Source: Betaproteobacteria bacterium
GTDB taxonomy: Bacteria; Pseudomonadota; Gammaproteobacteria; Burkholderiales; SG8-39
Direction: 5' to 3'
NCBI GenBank assembly: GCA_009693335.1
Contig: SHXK01000006.1
Coordinates: 1 to 44,647 of the forward strand
DNA: 44,647 nucleotides
The translations under genes were made by a program, and so were the position numbers. Shown in pieces: positions 1 through 7,720 of this stretch (within the stretch, counting starts at the first letter, position 1; the number at the start of each line of letters is the position of its first letter). Below the pieces are notes generated by a model. It was not told where the DNA came from. It did no database searches and was given only the letters and a program-made list of their open reading frames with translations.

Positions 1-581
1 TTGTCCGGCGAATGGTTGGTATCGATTACCGCAACCACCGGTATGCCCAGTTTGAGGGCTTCCGTCACCGCGCCCTTGTGATAGCCGACATCGATGATGA
101 ATAGCGCATCCGGTAGGCCGGTGAGATTCTTGATCCCGCCGAGGGAACGCTGTAGCTTCACCAGCTCGCGCTGGATGCCCAGGGCTTCCTTCTTCGACAG
201 GCGCTCGAGTGTGCCGTCCTCAACCATGCCCTCCATTTCCTTCAGCCGCTTGATCGACTGCTTGACGGTCTTGAAATTAGTCAGCATGCCGCCCAGCCAA
301 CGGTGATCGACGTAGGGCATATTGCAACGGACTGCCTCTTCGTGCAGGATCTCGCGCGCTTGGCGCTTGGTGCCGACGAAAAGAATATTGCCCTTGTTGG
401 CCGCCAACTGGCGCACGAACTTGAGCGCCTCCTGGTACAGGGCCAGGGTCTTTTCCAGGTTGATGATATGGATCTTGTTGCGGTGGCCGAAGATGTACGG
501 CGCCATCTTCGGGTTCCAGTAGCGGGTTTGATGGCCGAAATGAACCCCCGCTTCAAGCATTTGACGCATGGTTACCGACAT
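1..581 (-). CDS. rpsB: 30S ribosomal protein S2 (3' end outside window)
   Basis: Ribosomal protein S2 of the small subunit. The reading frame is open from an ATG at 581 to the window edge, giving about 193 residues of a protein normally about 240-250 long. Reading the minus strand I see the family's N-terminal motif [20 protein letters not shown], then [33 protein letters not shown] and [19 protein letters not shown], all typical of bacterial S2. A GGAG Shine-Dalgarno sits 6-7 bases before the ATG. An internal ATG four codons in (569) is an alternative start but would cut a normal N-terminus. The gene is divergent from map, as in many proteobacteria, and tsf would be expected downstream beyond the window. 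Identification is certain. Confidence 0.97.
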   Translation of the reverse strand, partial: MSVTMRQMLEAGVHFGHQTRYWNPKMAPYIFGHRNKIHIINLEKTLALYQEALKFVRQLAANKGNILFVGTKRQAREILHEEAVRCNMPYVDHRWLGGMLTNFKTVKQSIKRLKEMEGMVEDGTLERLSKKEALGIQRELVKLQRSLGGIKNLTGLPDALFIIDVGYHKGAVTEALKLGIPVVAVIDTNHSPD

Positions 582-599
582 AATCACTCCAAAAGTTTA

Positions 600-654
600 G
601 GGTTGATCTCTGCCGCACCGGCGCACCGCAACCCCTAGATAACGCATTCGGGGG
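600..654 (-). promoter_or_regulatory. Structured leader of rpsB, candidate S2 autoregulatory element
   Basis: The rpsB transcript has a leader of roughly 135 bases if it starts just downstream of the -10 at 723-728. Two pairings are visible on the minus strand: a CAACCC/GGGTTG stem (600-605 with 629-634) and a CCCC/GGGG pairing (650-653 with 632-635). They share bases 632-634, so they could be alternative folds. S2 is known in other proteobacteria to repress its own mRNA through a structured leader. That this leader does so is an inference from position and pairing. Confidence 0.35.
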
Positions 655-722
655 CACCCTAAGCCGCCAGGCGGGAAATTTGTCCACGGTATCGAGCTCG
701 ACCAACCGTTGGACAGGCGCAA

Positions 723-735
723 ATTCTAGCATAAT
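723..735. promoter_or_regulatory. Overlapping divergent -10 elements for rpsB and map
   Basis: On the minus strand TAGAAT (723-728) is preceded by TGC, an extended -10, but I find no good -35. On the plus strand CATAAT (730-735) lies 15 bases after TTGGAC (709-714), a slightly short spacer. The two -10 hexamers are one base apart, so polymerases for rpsB and map would probably compete. This is motif matching only. Confidence 0.4.
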
Positions 736-757
736 CAACGGTTTTTCCGGGTATCGG

Positions 758-1561
758 ATGTCAGTCACCACCAAAAGCGAAGCAGAAATCGGGAAAATGC
801 GCGTCGCCGGCCGACTCGCGGCCGAGGTGCTCGATTACATTGCCCCACAAGTCAAGCCCGGGATTACCACCGGCAAGCTGAACGACCTGTGCCATACCTA
901 CATGCTCGAGGTGCAAGGAAGCATTCCAGCCCCCTTGAATTACGCCCCACCTGGCTACAAACCCTTCCCGAAGTCGATCTGCACTTCGGTCAACCATCAG
1001 GTCTGCCATGGCATCCCGGGCGAACGGGTGCTGAAGCACGGCGACAGCCTGAATATCGACATCACCGTCATCAAGGATGGTTTCCACGGTGATACGAGCA
1101 GGATGTTCCATCTCGGCGAGCCGGGCATCCAGGCGCGCCGCCTGGTGGAGGTGACCTACGAATGCATGTGGCGCGGCATCGCACGGGTCCGTTCCGGGGC
1201 GCGATTGGGGGACGTTGGCGCCGCGATCCAGACACATGCCGAGCAGCACGGTTATTCCATCGTGCGGGAGTTCTGCGGCCATGGCATCGGACGCAAGTTC
1301 CACGAGGAGCCGCAGGTACTCCATTACGGCAAAGCCGGCACCGGCCTGCTTTTGGAGCCCGGCATGATATTCACCATCGAGCCGATGATCAACGCGGGCA
1401 AGTCCGGCATCCGCGAACTGGCCGACGGCTGGACCATCGTCACCAAGGATCACAGCCTGTCGGCGCAGTGGGAGCATACCGTGCTGGTCACTGATAGCGG
1501 CTATGAAGTCCTCACGGTTTCGGCCGGCGCACCGCCGCCACCGCAAGGCCTAGTCGCCTGA
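758..1561 (+). CDS. map: Type I methionine aminopeptidase
   Basis: Removes the initiator methionine from nascent proteins in the cytoplasm using a dinuclear metal centre. The 267-residue protein matches the usual type Ia length. All expected metal ligands are visible: D101 and D112 (in NIDITV and GDTSR), H175 (CGHGIG), E208 (TIEPM) and E239 (QWEHT), plus the substrate-contacting H84 in CHGIPGE. The start at 758 gives the normal N-terminus MSVTTKSEAEIGKMR; the frame is open further upstream to 680, but that would overlap the divergent promoter region. The Shine-Dalgarno is weak. glnD starts 8 bases after the stop, so the two are probably co-transcribed. Confidence 0.96.
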   Translation: MSVTTKSEAEIGKMRVAGRLAAEVLDYIAPQVKPGITTGKLNDLCHTYMLEVQGSIPAPLNYAPPGYKPFPKSICTSVNHQVCHGIPGERVLKHGDSLNIDITVIKDGFHGDTSRMFHLGEPGIQARRLVEVTYECMWRGIARVRSGARLGDVGAAIQTHAEQHGYSIVREFCGHGIGRKFHEEPQVLHYGKAGTGLLLEPGMIFTIEPMINAGKSGIRELADGWTIVTKDHSLSAQWEHTVLVTDSGYEVLTVSAGAPPPPQGLVA

Positions 1562-1569
1562 GCCTGCGT

Positions 1570-4149
1570 ATGAGCCAGGCGGCGCGGGTGCGCGAAACCC
1601 CGTCTGTCGAAGTGCTGCGCGACACGCTACGGCAAGCGCGCGCAGCACTGCGCGCTGCCTACCTCGAGGGCAAAACCCCAAACTGGCTGCTACGCTCGCA
1701 TGCGCGCCTGGTTGATCGGACCCTACAGACCCTCTGGCGCTCGCATAGACCTTCGGCCGGCATGGCGCTGGTGGCCACCGGCGGCTATGGCCGCGGCGAG
1801 CTGTTTCCAGCCTCGGACGTCGACGTGCTGATCCTGCTAGGCCACGAACCGTCGGCCGTTGAGCGCGAGCGCCTGGAACAACTGATCGGCATGTTCTGGG
1901 ACATCGGTCTGGAGATCGGCCATAGCGTGCGCACCCTGGAAGTCTGCGTCGAGCTGGCCAGCGCCGATATCACCATCGAGACCGCCTTGCTGGAGGCGCG
2001 CCTGCTTGCGGGCAACGCGGCACTCTACCGACGCCTGTCCAGGGAGCTCGACAAAAGCATCGACCCGGCGGCGTTCCTGAAGGCCAAAAAACTGGAGCAA
2101 GAGCAGCGCCACGCCAAGCACCGCGACACGCCCTTCGCGCTGGAGCCGAACCTGAAGGAAGCACCGGGCGGTCTGCGTGACCTGCAGGTGATTCGCTGGA
2201 TCGCGCAAGCCTGCGGCATCGGCAAGCACTGGCAAGACTTGACCAGCCGGGGATTGCTGCAGCAGGGTGAAGCAAGGCGACTCGCGCGCCACGAAACCAT
2301 GCTCCAGGATCTGCGTATCCGGCTGCACTACCTTGCTGGCCGCCGTGAGGACCGGATCGTGTTCGACTACCAGGACGCACTGGCGCTCCAATGCGGCTAC
2401 GCGGCCAAACTCTCAAGGCGAGCGAGCGAGCAGTTGATGCAGAGCTATTATCGGAACGCCAAAGCGATCACGCAGTTGAATACCATCTTGCTACAGAACC
2501 TTCAGGCACGCTATGCCCCGCAACCGGACGCCGCGCCGCGCATCCTGAACGAGCGCTTCCAAGCACGCGGCACGCTGCTCGAAGCGCGGCGCGAGGACCT
2601 GTTCGAGCGCGAACCCAGAGCCATACTCGAGAGCTTCCTGCTGATGCAGCAGCACGGCGACCTGCGCGGCATGAGCGCGGGCACCTTGCGTGCGTTGTGG
2701 CGCGCGCGCGGCAAGCTGGATGGGCGGCTGCGCCGCGATCCGCTGGCACGGCTGCTTTTCGTGCAGATCCTGCAGCAGCCGCGTGGCATCGTGCACGAGT
2801 TCCGCCGCATGAATCAGTACGACGTGCTGGGCGGTTACCTACCCGAGTTCGGACGCATCGTTGGCCAGATGCAGCACGATCTCTACCACGTCTACACGGT
2901 CGACCAGCACATCCTGATGGTGTTGCGGAACCTGCGCCGCTTCATGATGCCGGAATTCGCGCACGAATTTCCCCTCTGCAGCCAGCTCATGAGCGGCTTC
3001 GAGCGCCCCTGGCTGTTGTACGTAGCGGCGCTGTATCACGACATCGCCAAGGGCCGCGGCGGCGACCATTCCGCGCTGGCTACCGTTGACACGCGGCGCT
3101 TTTGCCAGCGTCATGGCTTGACACGCGAGGACAGCGACCTGGTCGTGTTCCTCGTCGAGCACCACCTGAGCATGTCGTCGGTGGCGCAAAAGCAGGATCT
3201 GGAGGACCCCGCGGTAGCGCAGTCATTTGCCGCCAGCGTTGGCAGCGAACGGCGACTGCTGGCCCTGTATCTGCTGACCGTGGCGGACATCCGCGGCACC
3301 AGCCCGAAAGTGTGGAACGGCTGGAAGGCCAAGTTGCTGGAAGATCTGTTCCGCTTGACGCGCCGCATTCTGGCGGGGGACGCACCGGCCCTCGATACCG
3401 CCATTGCGGAAAAGCAGGCTGAGGTCACGCGTTTGCTGCGCCTGTACGCACTATCCGACGCGGTCAAGGACCGCTTCTGGGTCAACCTGGATACCACTTA
3501 CTTCCTGCGCCACGAAGCCCAGGAGATCGCCTGGCAGACACGCAACTTGCACTACCGGGTGGGCACGCCGATTCCAGTCGTGTGTGCGCGCCTGGCGCCC
3601 TTCGGCGAAGGCCTGCAGGTGATGATTTACACGCCGGACCGGGAGGCGCTGTTCGCCCGCATCTGCGGCTACTTCGAGCGCGCGGGATTCAATATCGTCG
3701 AGGCCAAGATCCACACCACCCTTAATGGCTACGCGCTGGACACGTTCATGGTCATGGGTAAAGGCCCCGGCGCCCATTACCGCGACCTGATGGCCTTGAT
3801 CGAAAAAGAACTCACCGATCAACTACGCTCGCAGGCGCCGCTCGCGCCACCCAGCGGCGGCCGGGTGTCGCGGCGGGTGCGCCATTTCCCGATTTCGCCA
3901 GCGGTGGATATCCGTCCCGATGAGCGCGGCAGCTATCACTCACTGAACATCGTCGCCAGCGACCGCCCCGGCCTGCTCTACCGCGTCGCGCGCCGACTTG
4001 CCAGCTACCACCTCAACCTGCATTCAGCCAAGATCAATACGCTGGGCGACCGTGCCGAAGACGTATTTCTGATCTCGGGGGCCACGCTGGCCAACTCGAA
4101 GGCGGTTCTCAAACTCGAGCAGGAACTCCTCGCCGAACTGCAGATCTGA
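1570..4149 (+). CDS. glnD: Bifunctional PII uridylyltransferase/uridylyl-removing enzyme
   Basis: Senses glutamine and adds or removes UMP on PII proteins, controlling glutamine synthetase and nitrogen-regulated transcription. Domains in order: nucleotidyltransferase with GGYGRGEL at 71-78 and SDVD at 82-85; a helical linker of the GlnE/PII-uridylyltransferase type (LKEAPGGLRDLQVIRW); an HD hydrolase domain with LYHDIAKGRGGDHS near residue 487; and two C-terminal ACT domains, near 681 (LQVMIYTPDREALFARI) and 790 (LNIVASDRPGLLYRVA), which bind glutamine. The length of 859 residues is normal. It lies 8 bases downstream of map and converges with the next minus-strand gene, with 30 bases between their ends. 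Confidence 0.97.
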   Translation: MSQAARVRETPSVEVLRDTLRQARAALRAAYLEGKTPNWLLRSHARLVDRTLQTLWRSHRPSAGMALVATGGYGRGELFPASDVDVLILLGHEPSAVERERLEQLIGMFWDIGLEIGHSVRTLEVCVELASADITIETALLEARLLAGNAALYRRLSRELDKSIDPAAFLKAKKLEQEQRHAKHRDTPFALEPNLKEAPGGLRDLQVIRWIAQACGIGKHWQDLTSRGLLQQGEARRLARHETMLQDLRIRLHYLAGRREDRIVFDYQDALALQCGYAAKLSRRASEQLMQSYYRNAKAITQLNTILLQNLQARYAPQPDAAPRILNERFQARGTLLEARREDLFEREPRAILESFLLMQQHGDLRGMSAGTLRALWRARGKLDGRLRRDPLARLLFVQILQQPRGIVHEFRRMNQYDVLGGYLPEFGRIVGQMQHDLYHVYTVDQHILMVLRNLRRFMMPEFAHEFPLCSQLMSGFERPWLLYVAALYHDIAKGRGGDHSALATVDTRRFCQRHGLTREDSDLVVFLVEHHLSMSSVAQKQDLEDPAVAQSFAASVGSERRLLALYLLTVADIRGTSPKVWNGWKAKLLEDLFRLTRRILAGDAPALDTAIAEKQAEVTRLLRLYALSDAVKDRFWVNLDTTYFLRHEAQEIAWQTRNLHYRVGTPIPVVCARLAPFGEGLQVMIYTPDREALFARICGYFERAGFNIVEAKIHTTLNGYALDTFMVMGKGPGAHYRDLMALIEKELTDQLRSQAPLAPPSGGRVSRRVRHFPISPAVDIRPDERGSYHSLNIVASDRPGLLYRVARRLASYHLNLHSAKINTLGDRAEDVFLISGATLANSKAVLKLEQELLAELQI

Positions 4150-4179
4150 AGCCGCAGGTCGGATGTCCCCCCGGACGAT

Positions 4180-4977
4180 TCAGGCGCCTGCTTGCTGCCG
4201 CGCTGCCTCGCTCGCTTCCTCATCGACTCGACGCCAGATCTCCAGCGCCATCGGCTGCTGCCACTCTTCCATGATGTGACCGACCAGTCCAATCGCCCGG
4301 GCGAGCACACCGAAACCGCGCACGATGCGCGGCGGGAAACCAAGTTCGCAGGAAAGCGCGCCGATCGCGCCGGTGGCGTTCATCGGCAGCACGCGGCCCG
4401 CAGCCGCTGCCGCGCGCTCCTGGATTCTTATCATCAGTTCGACGTAGCGGCCATGGAAGCCCGTCTCCTTGGCGATCGCGAAGAGACGCGGCACGCGCGG
4501 GTCTAGCGGCTTGTGGATCGGGTGGCCAATGCCGGGAAGAATGCGCTTCTCAGCGCGATAGCGCTCGACGATCTCGACGGCAACTTTCTCCAGATCGAGG
4601 CCCGCATGATCCTTGCCGTAAGGCAGCGCCGTCTCGAGCAGGATCGCCGCCTGTTCCATGCTGCCGACGAACACACTGCCAAGGCCGCACAGGCCGGCGG
4701 CGACAGCCGCTTGCAGCGCCTCGGGTGCGCCGACGATGGTCATGCGGGCCGCGATGGCACTCGGCGTCATGCCGTGCTCGACCAAGGTTACTGCGATGGC
4801 GTTAAAGAGCTTCGACTCCTCTGGCGTTGGCTTGCGCCCCGTGAGCTGGAGGAAGGCCATATCGCCCAGGTTGAGATGCCCCATGATCTGGTTCGGCAGG
4901 TCGAGTCCACGCACGGTAATTCGATCGGCGCTGCTCCAGCCGAGTTCGCTCTTCAAAGCTTGCTGTTTACGGGGCAA
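4180..4977 (-). CDS. Citrate-synthase-fold protein, citryl-CoA lyase-like
   Basis: A short relative of citrate synthase (265 residues against about 430), resembling citryl-CoA lyase and the C-terminal lyase part of ATP-citrate lyase. Two active-site histidine motifs are visible: EHGMTPSAIAAR (His near 68) and GIGHPIHKPLDPR (His near 152). The third motif reads MNATGAIGA where ATP-citrate lyase has NVDGLIGA, so the catalytic Asp appears to be Thr (near 202). I chose the TTG at 4977 because AGGAAAGGA lies six bases upstream; the frame stays open to another TTG at 5004. It ends an apparent operon, downstream of the acyl-CoA synthetase, suggesting it acts on a CoA thioester. The real reaction is unknown; lyase is a family-level guess. 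Confidence 0.75.
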   Translation of the reverse strand: MPRKQQALKSELGWSSADRITVRGLDLPNQIMGHLNLGDMAFLQLTGRKPTPEESKLFNAIAVTLVEHGMTPSAIAARMTIVGAPEALQAAVAAGLCGLGSVFVGSMEQAAILLETALPYGKDHAGLDLEKVAVEIVERYRAEKRILPGIGHPIHKPLDPRVPRLFAIAKETGFHGRYVELMIRIQERAAAAAGRVLPMNATGAIGALSCELGFPPRIVRGFGVLARAIGLVGHIMEEWQQPMALEIWRRVDEEASEAARQQAGA

Positions 4978-5014
4978 GTGAAATCCTTTCCTAGCAAAAC
5001 GCAATCATCCCACG

Positions 5015-6616
5015 TCAGGACATTTTTGCGAGATCGAGCGCGCGCTGCTGCAGCGTCGCGTCCTTGCGTAGCTCGAATTTTGCGATGCGATGCGTCGCAG
5101 TGCGCGGCAGCGTGTCGACGAAAAGCACGAAGCGCGGCACTTTAAACGGCGCCAGCCTGGCACGGCACCAATCGGCGACCTCACGCTCGGTCAAGCCGCT
5201 GCCCGCTTTCTTCAATACCGCCAGCAACACCTCCTCCTCACCGAGCTCGGCCGGCACACCGATCGCCGCGGCCTCGACGACCTCGGGATGATCGCCCACC
5301 ACGCGATCAATCTCGGCTCCGGCGATGTTCTCACCGCGCCGGCGAATGATGTCTTTCTTGCGCGCCACGAACCAGGCATAACCATCAGCATCGATCCAGC
5401 CGAGATCACCGGTGAAAAAGTAGCCATCGCGGAAAGCCGCGGCGCTAGCCGCGGGGTCGCGGTAGTAGCCCTGCATGATGGTAGGGGTGCGTACGGCGAT
5501 CTCGCCGGTGGTGCCCGCCGGGGCGTCGTTGCCCTCCTCATCGACGATCTTCACCTGCGCCAGATTCACGGCCGGATCGGGATGCAGGCTGGGCTTGCCC
5601 ATGCTGCCCTTGCGTCGTTCGCCATCGTAGGGGTTGCTGCAGGCGCCGGGGATCTCCGACATGCCGTAGCCCTCGATGAGATGCGGCACGCCAAACTCTT
5701 CTTCGAACACCCGATAGATTTCTGGCGAAAAGGGCGCCCCATAAATCTTGGTCAGCGTGTGGCCCGGCACGAACTCCTCGCGCGGCCGGCGCATGAGGAT
5801 ATTCATCACCGCGGCGATGGTGTTCACGGTCGTCGCTTTGCGTCTGGCGACAGTGCTCCAGAATTGGGATGCCGAGAACTTCTCCTCGAGCAACAGTGTT
5901 GCACCTGCAGCGATGGTGCCGAAGAGAGAATAGAAGATGGCGTTCACATGGAACATCGGCATGATGCAAAGGAGGCGCTCGGCAGGATCGAGATGCATGC
6001 GCCGCACGAACCCTTCGCCGGCGAGCACCACGCTACGCTGGCTGTGCATCACGCCTTTGGGGAATCCGGTGGTGCCGGAGGTGTAAATGATGATGCAGAC
6101 GTCGTCGGCTAGACCAATGGTCGCTGGCGCAGCGTCGCCCGTGCCGTGCAGCGCGCCAGGCACCGTGGGCAATCCCACCAGGTTCGGTTCGTTGCTCATG
6201 ATCCAGGGTCGCGCGGGCAGCGCGCCTGCCACAGCTTGCACCGTTGCCAGCGCAGCGAGTGAGCACACGATGCCGCTAGCCTCCGAGTGTTCAAGGACGT
6301 AGCGCGCCTCTTTCTCGCCGAAGTCCGGATTGACACCCACCATGATCGCGCCCAGCGCTGCCAGTGCGATTAAAAGAACCACCGTCGTCGGATGATTGTG
6401 CGACATGAGCGCGATGCGATCGCCCGGTTTGACGCCCTTGGCAGCGAGCAGCGCCATCGCCTCGCGCACGCGCGCGGCGGTCTGGGCATAAGACAGCCGC
6501 GCGTCACCAAACTCGATGAAGCAGTGCTCAGGAATGCTCCGCGCGCGACTGGTGAGCGCGCCCAGCAGGGTGTAATCGTGCGCTGGATAGCGCTGCAGAA
6601 CCTCGAGCGGAGTCAC
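5015..6616 (-). CDS. AMP-forming acyl-CoA synthetase (ANL superfamily)
   Basis: Predicted to activate a carboxylic acid with ATP and CoA to an acyl-CoA in the cytoplasm. The 533-residue protein has the ANL motifs: the phosphate-binding loop IIYTSGTTGFPKGVMHS (about 174-190), EGYGMSEIPG, and YFFTGDLGWIDADGY with the ribose-binding Asp, followed by KKDIIRRRGENI. The C-terminal A10 motif reads PRTATHRIAKFELR, where TGK is usual, so the position of the usual catalytic Lys is Arg, with another Lys three residues on. Overall it resembles crotonobetaine/carnitine or cyclohexanecarboxylate-type CoA ligases; the substrate cannot be named. The start is GTG with GGGG five bases before it. The palindrome array lies just upstream and the lyase-like gene 37 bases downstream. 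Confidence 0.85.
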   Translation of the reverse strand: MTPLEVLQRYPAHDYTLLGALTSRARSIPEHCFIEFGDARLSYAQTAARVREAMALLAAKGVKPGDRIALMSHNHPTTVVLLIALAALGAIMVGVNPDFGEKEARYVLEHSEASGIVCSLAALATVQAVAGALPARPWIMSNEPNLVGLPTVPGALHGTGDAAPATIGLADDVCIIIYTSGTTGFPKGVMHSQRSVVLAGEGFVRRMHLDPAERLLCIMPMFHVNAIFYSLFGTIAAGATLLLEEKFSASQFWSTVARRKATTVNTIAAVMNILMRRPREEFVPGHTLTKIYGAPFSPEIYRVFEEEFGVPHLIEGYGMSEIPGACSNPYDGERRKGSMGKPSLHPDPAVNLAQVKIVDEEGNDAPAGTTGEIAVRTPTIMQGYYRDPAASAAAFRDGYFFTGDLGWIDADGYAWFVARKKDIIRRRGENIAGAEIDRVVGDHPEVVEAAAIGVPAELGEEEVLLAVLKKAGSGLTEREVADWCRARLAPFKVPRFVLFVDTLPRTATHRIAKFELRKDATLQQRALDLAKMS

Positions 6617-6630
6617 GGCAACCCCTTTAG

Positions 6631-6714
6631 AGAGGAACGCACTTGTGCGTTAGAGGAACGCACTTGTGCGTTAGAGGAACGCACTTGTGCGTTAGAGGAA
6701 CGCACTTGTGCGTT
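6631..6714. repeat. Four exact 21-bp tandem repeats, each with a 16-bp inverted repeat
   Basis: The unit AGAGG plus AACGCACTTGTGCGTT occurs four times without mismatch (6631-6651, 6652-6672, 6673-6693, 6694-6714), followed by a degenerate start of a fifth. Inside each unit AACGCAC and GTGCGTT are exact inverted repeats separated by TT. The array fills most of the 115-base gap between a Bug receptor gene and the acyl-CoA synthetase, both on the minus strand. In the minus-strand RNA each unit can form a seven-pair hairpin with a two-base AA tip, or six pairs with a CAAG loop. It could be an operator array, an mRNA-stability element or a recent slippage expansion. Confidence 0.95.
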
Positions 6715-6731
6715 AGCGGCACGAAACTGTT

Positions 6732-7706
6732 TCAATCCGCTCTGAGGTTGGCGGCCTTGGCAACTGCGCTCCACTTGATGATGTCGGCGGCGATGATGCG
6801 GCCGAACTCTACCGAGGAGTTGCCCACTGGATCGACCCCCATGGCGTTGAGCCGCTCACGTATTTCCGGTAAGCGCACCACGCGCGCAACCTCATCCTGC
6901 AGGCGCTTGACGATGGCCGCAAGCGTGCCGGCGGGCGCCAGAAAACCGGTCCAGATGACGATATCCGTGTCCGGAATCCCCGCCTCCATCATGGTCGGCA
7001 CCTCCGGCCAGGACGGGTGCCGCTGGGCTGAGGTAACGGCGAGCGCCCTCAACCTGCCCGCCTTGATCGGGCCAGCGATGGGCGGCGGATCAGCGATGGT
7101 CATGGTCACTGCGCCGGCCATCACCGCATTGGCCGACTCGGCGCTGCTTTTATAGGGGATATGCGTGAAATCCGTGCCGGTCTTCAACTTAAGCAGCTCA
7201 GCGGCAAGCTGGAAAGGTGCGGCGCTGGACGCATAATTGGACTTACCCGGGTTGCTCTTGGCGTAATCAATCAACTCCTTGACTGATTTCAGCGGCGAAG
7301 TAGCGCTGGTCACCAGGATCAGCGGAAACGAACCGATCATCGACAGCGGCACAAAATCGCGCAGTGGCGCGTAAGGTAACTTCGCATAGGTCGCCGGGTT
7401 CATGGTCATCGGTCCGCTCGGCCCCATCAGGATGGTGTAACCATCGGGCGCCGCTCTGGCGACAAATTCGGCGGCGATGATCGACTGCGCACCGGGCTTG
7501 TTCTCGATGATCAGCTGCTGGCCGAGGCCTTCGGCCATCTTGCCCGCCACCACGCGCGCAATGATGTCGTTGCCGCCACCGGCCGCATAGCCAACGATAA
7601 GGCGGATGGGCTTGGCAGGATAGCTGTCTTGCGCAAGCGCAGTGCCTGCGGCCAACGCCATCAAGACAAGGCCCGTGAGAGTCGCCGCAATTTTTCTCGA
7701 ATTCAT
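6732..7706 (-). CDS. Bug-family periplasmic solute receptor
   Basis: A tripartite tricarboxylate transporter-type receptor of the Bug family, which captures carboxylates in the periplasm. The N-terminus is a signal peptide (MNSRKIAATL, hydrophobic stretch, AxA cleavage before QDSYPAKPIRLIVGY). Family motifs follow: the PxKPIRLIV start, GGGNDIIAR, ENKPGA, and FVARAAPDGYT. At 324 residues it has normal length. The start at ATG 7706 is preferred over 7724 because AGGGGAAGAG lies just upstream. No tctA or tctB membrane genes are present nearby, so it may use a distant permease or act as a sensor, as many orphan Bug proteins are thought to. It follows the ThDP enzyme by 14 bases. Confidence 0.92.
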   Translation of the reverse strand: MNSRKIAATLTGLVLMALAAGTALAQDSYPAKPIRLIVGYAAGGGNDIIARVVAGKMAEGLGQQLIIENKPGAQSIIAAEFVARAAPDGYTILMGPSGPMTMNPATYAKLPYAPLRDFVPLSMIGSFPLILVTSATSPLKSVKELIDYAKSNPGKSNYASSAAPFQLAAELLKLKTGTDFTHIPYKSSAESANAVMAGAVTMTIADPPPIAGPIKAGRLRALAVTSAQRHPSWPEVPTMMEAGIPDTDIVIWTGFLAPAGTLAAIVKRLQDEVARVVRLPEIRERLNAMGVDPVGNSSVEFGRIIAADIIKWSAVAKAANLRAD

Positions 7707-7720
7707 TTTCTCTTCCCCTT

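Noticed and set aside
680-757. Upstream extension of the map frame
   Set aside because: It covers the divergent promoter region, gives residues absent from the family, and lacks a ribosome site.
4150-4179. GTCC-CCCC-GGAC hairpin between glnD and the lyase-like gene as a bidirectional terminator
   Set aside because: Only four pairs and no T run on either strand; too weak to call.
5090-6112. 340-codon plus-strand frame
   Set aside because: Antisense to the acyl-CoA synthetase, with no recognisable domain.
6631-6714. Short direct repeats resembling a CRISPR array
   Set aside because: The units are 21 bases with no variable spacers, and no cas genes are nearby.
6643-7155. Plus-strand frame encoding repeated Cys-containing heptapeptides
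   Set aside because: It is simply a reading of the palindromic repeat, continues antisense to a clear Bug receptor gene, and matches no family.
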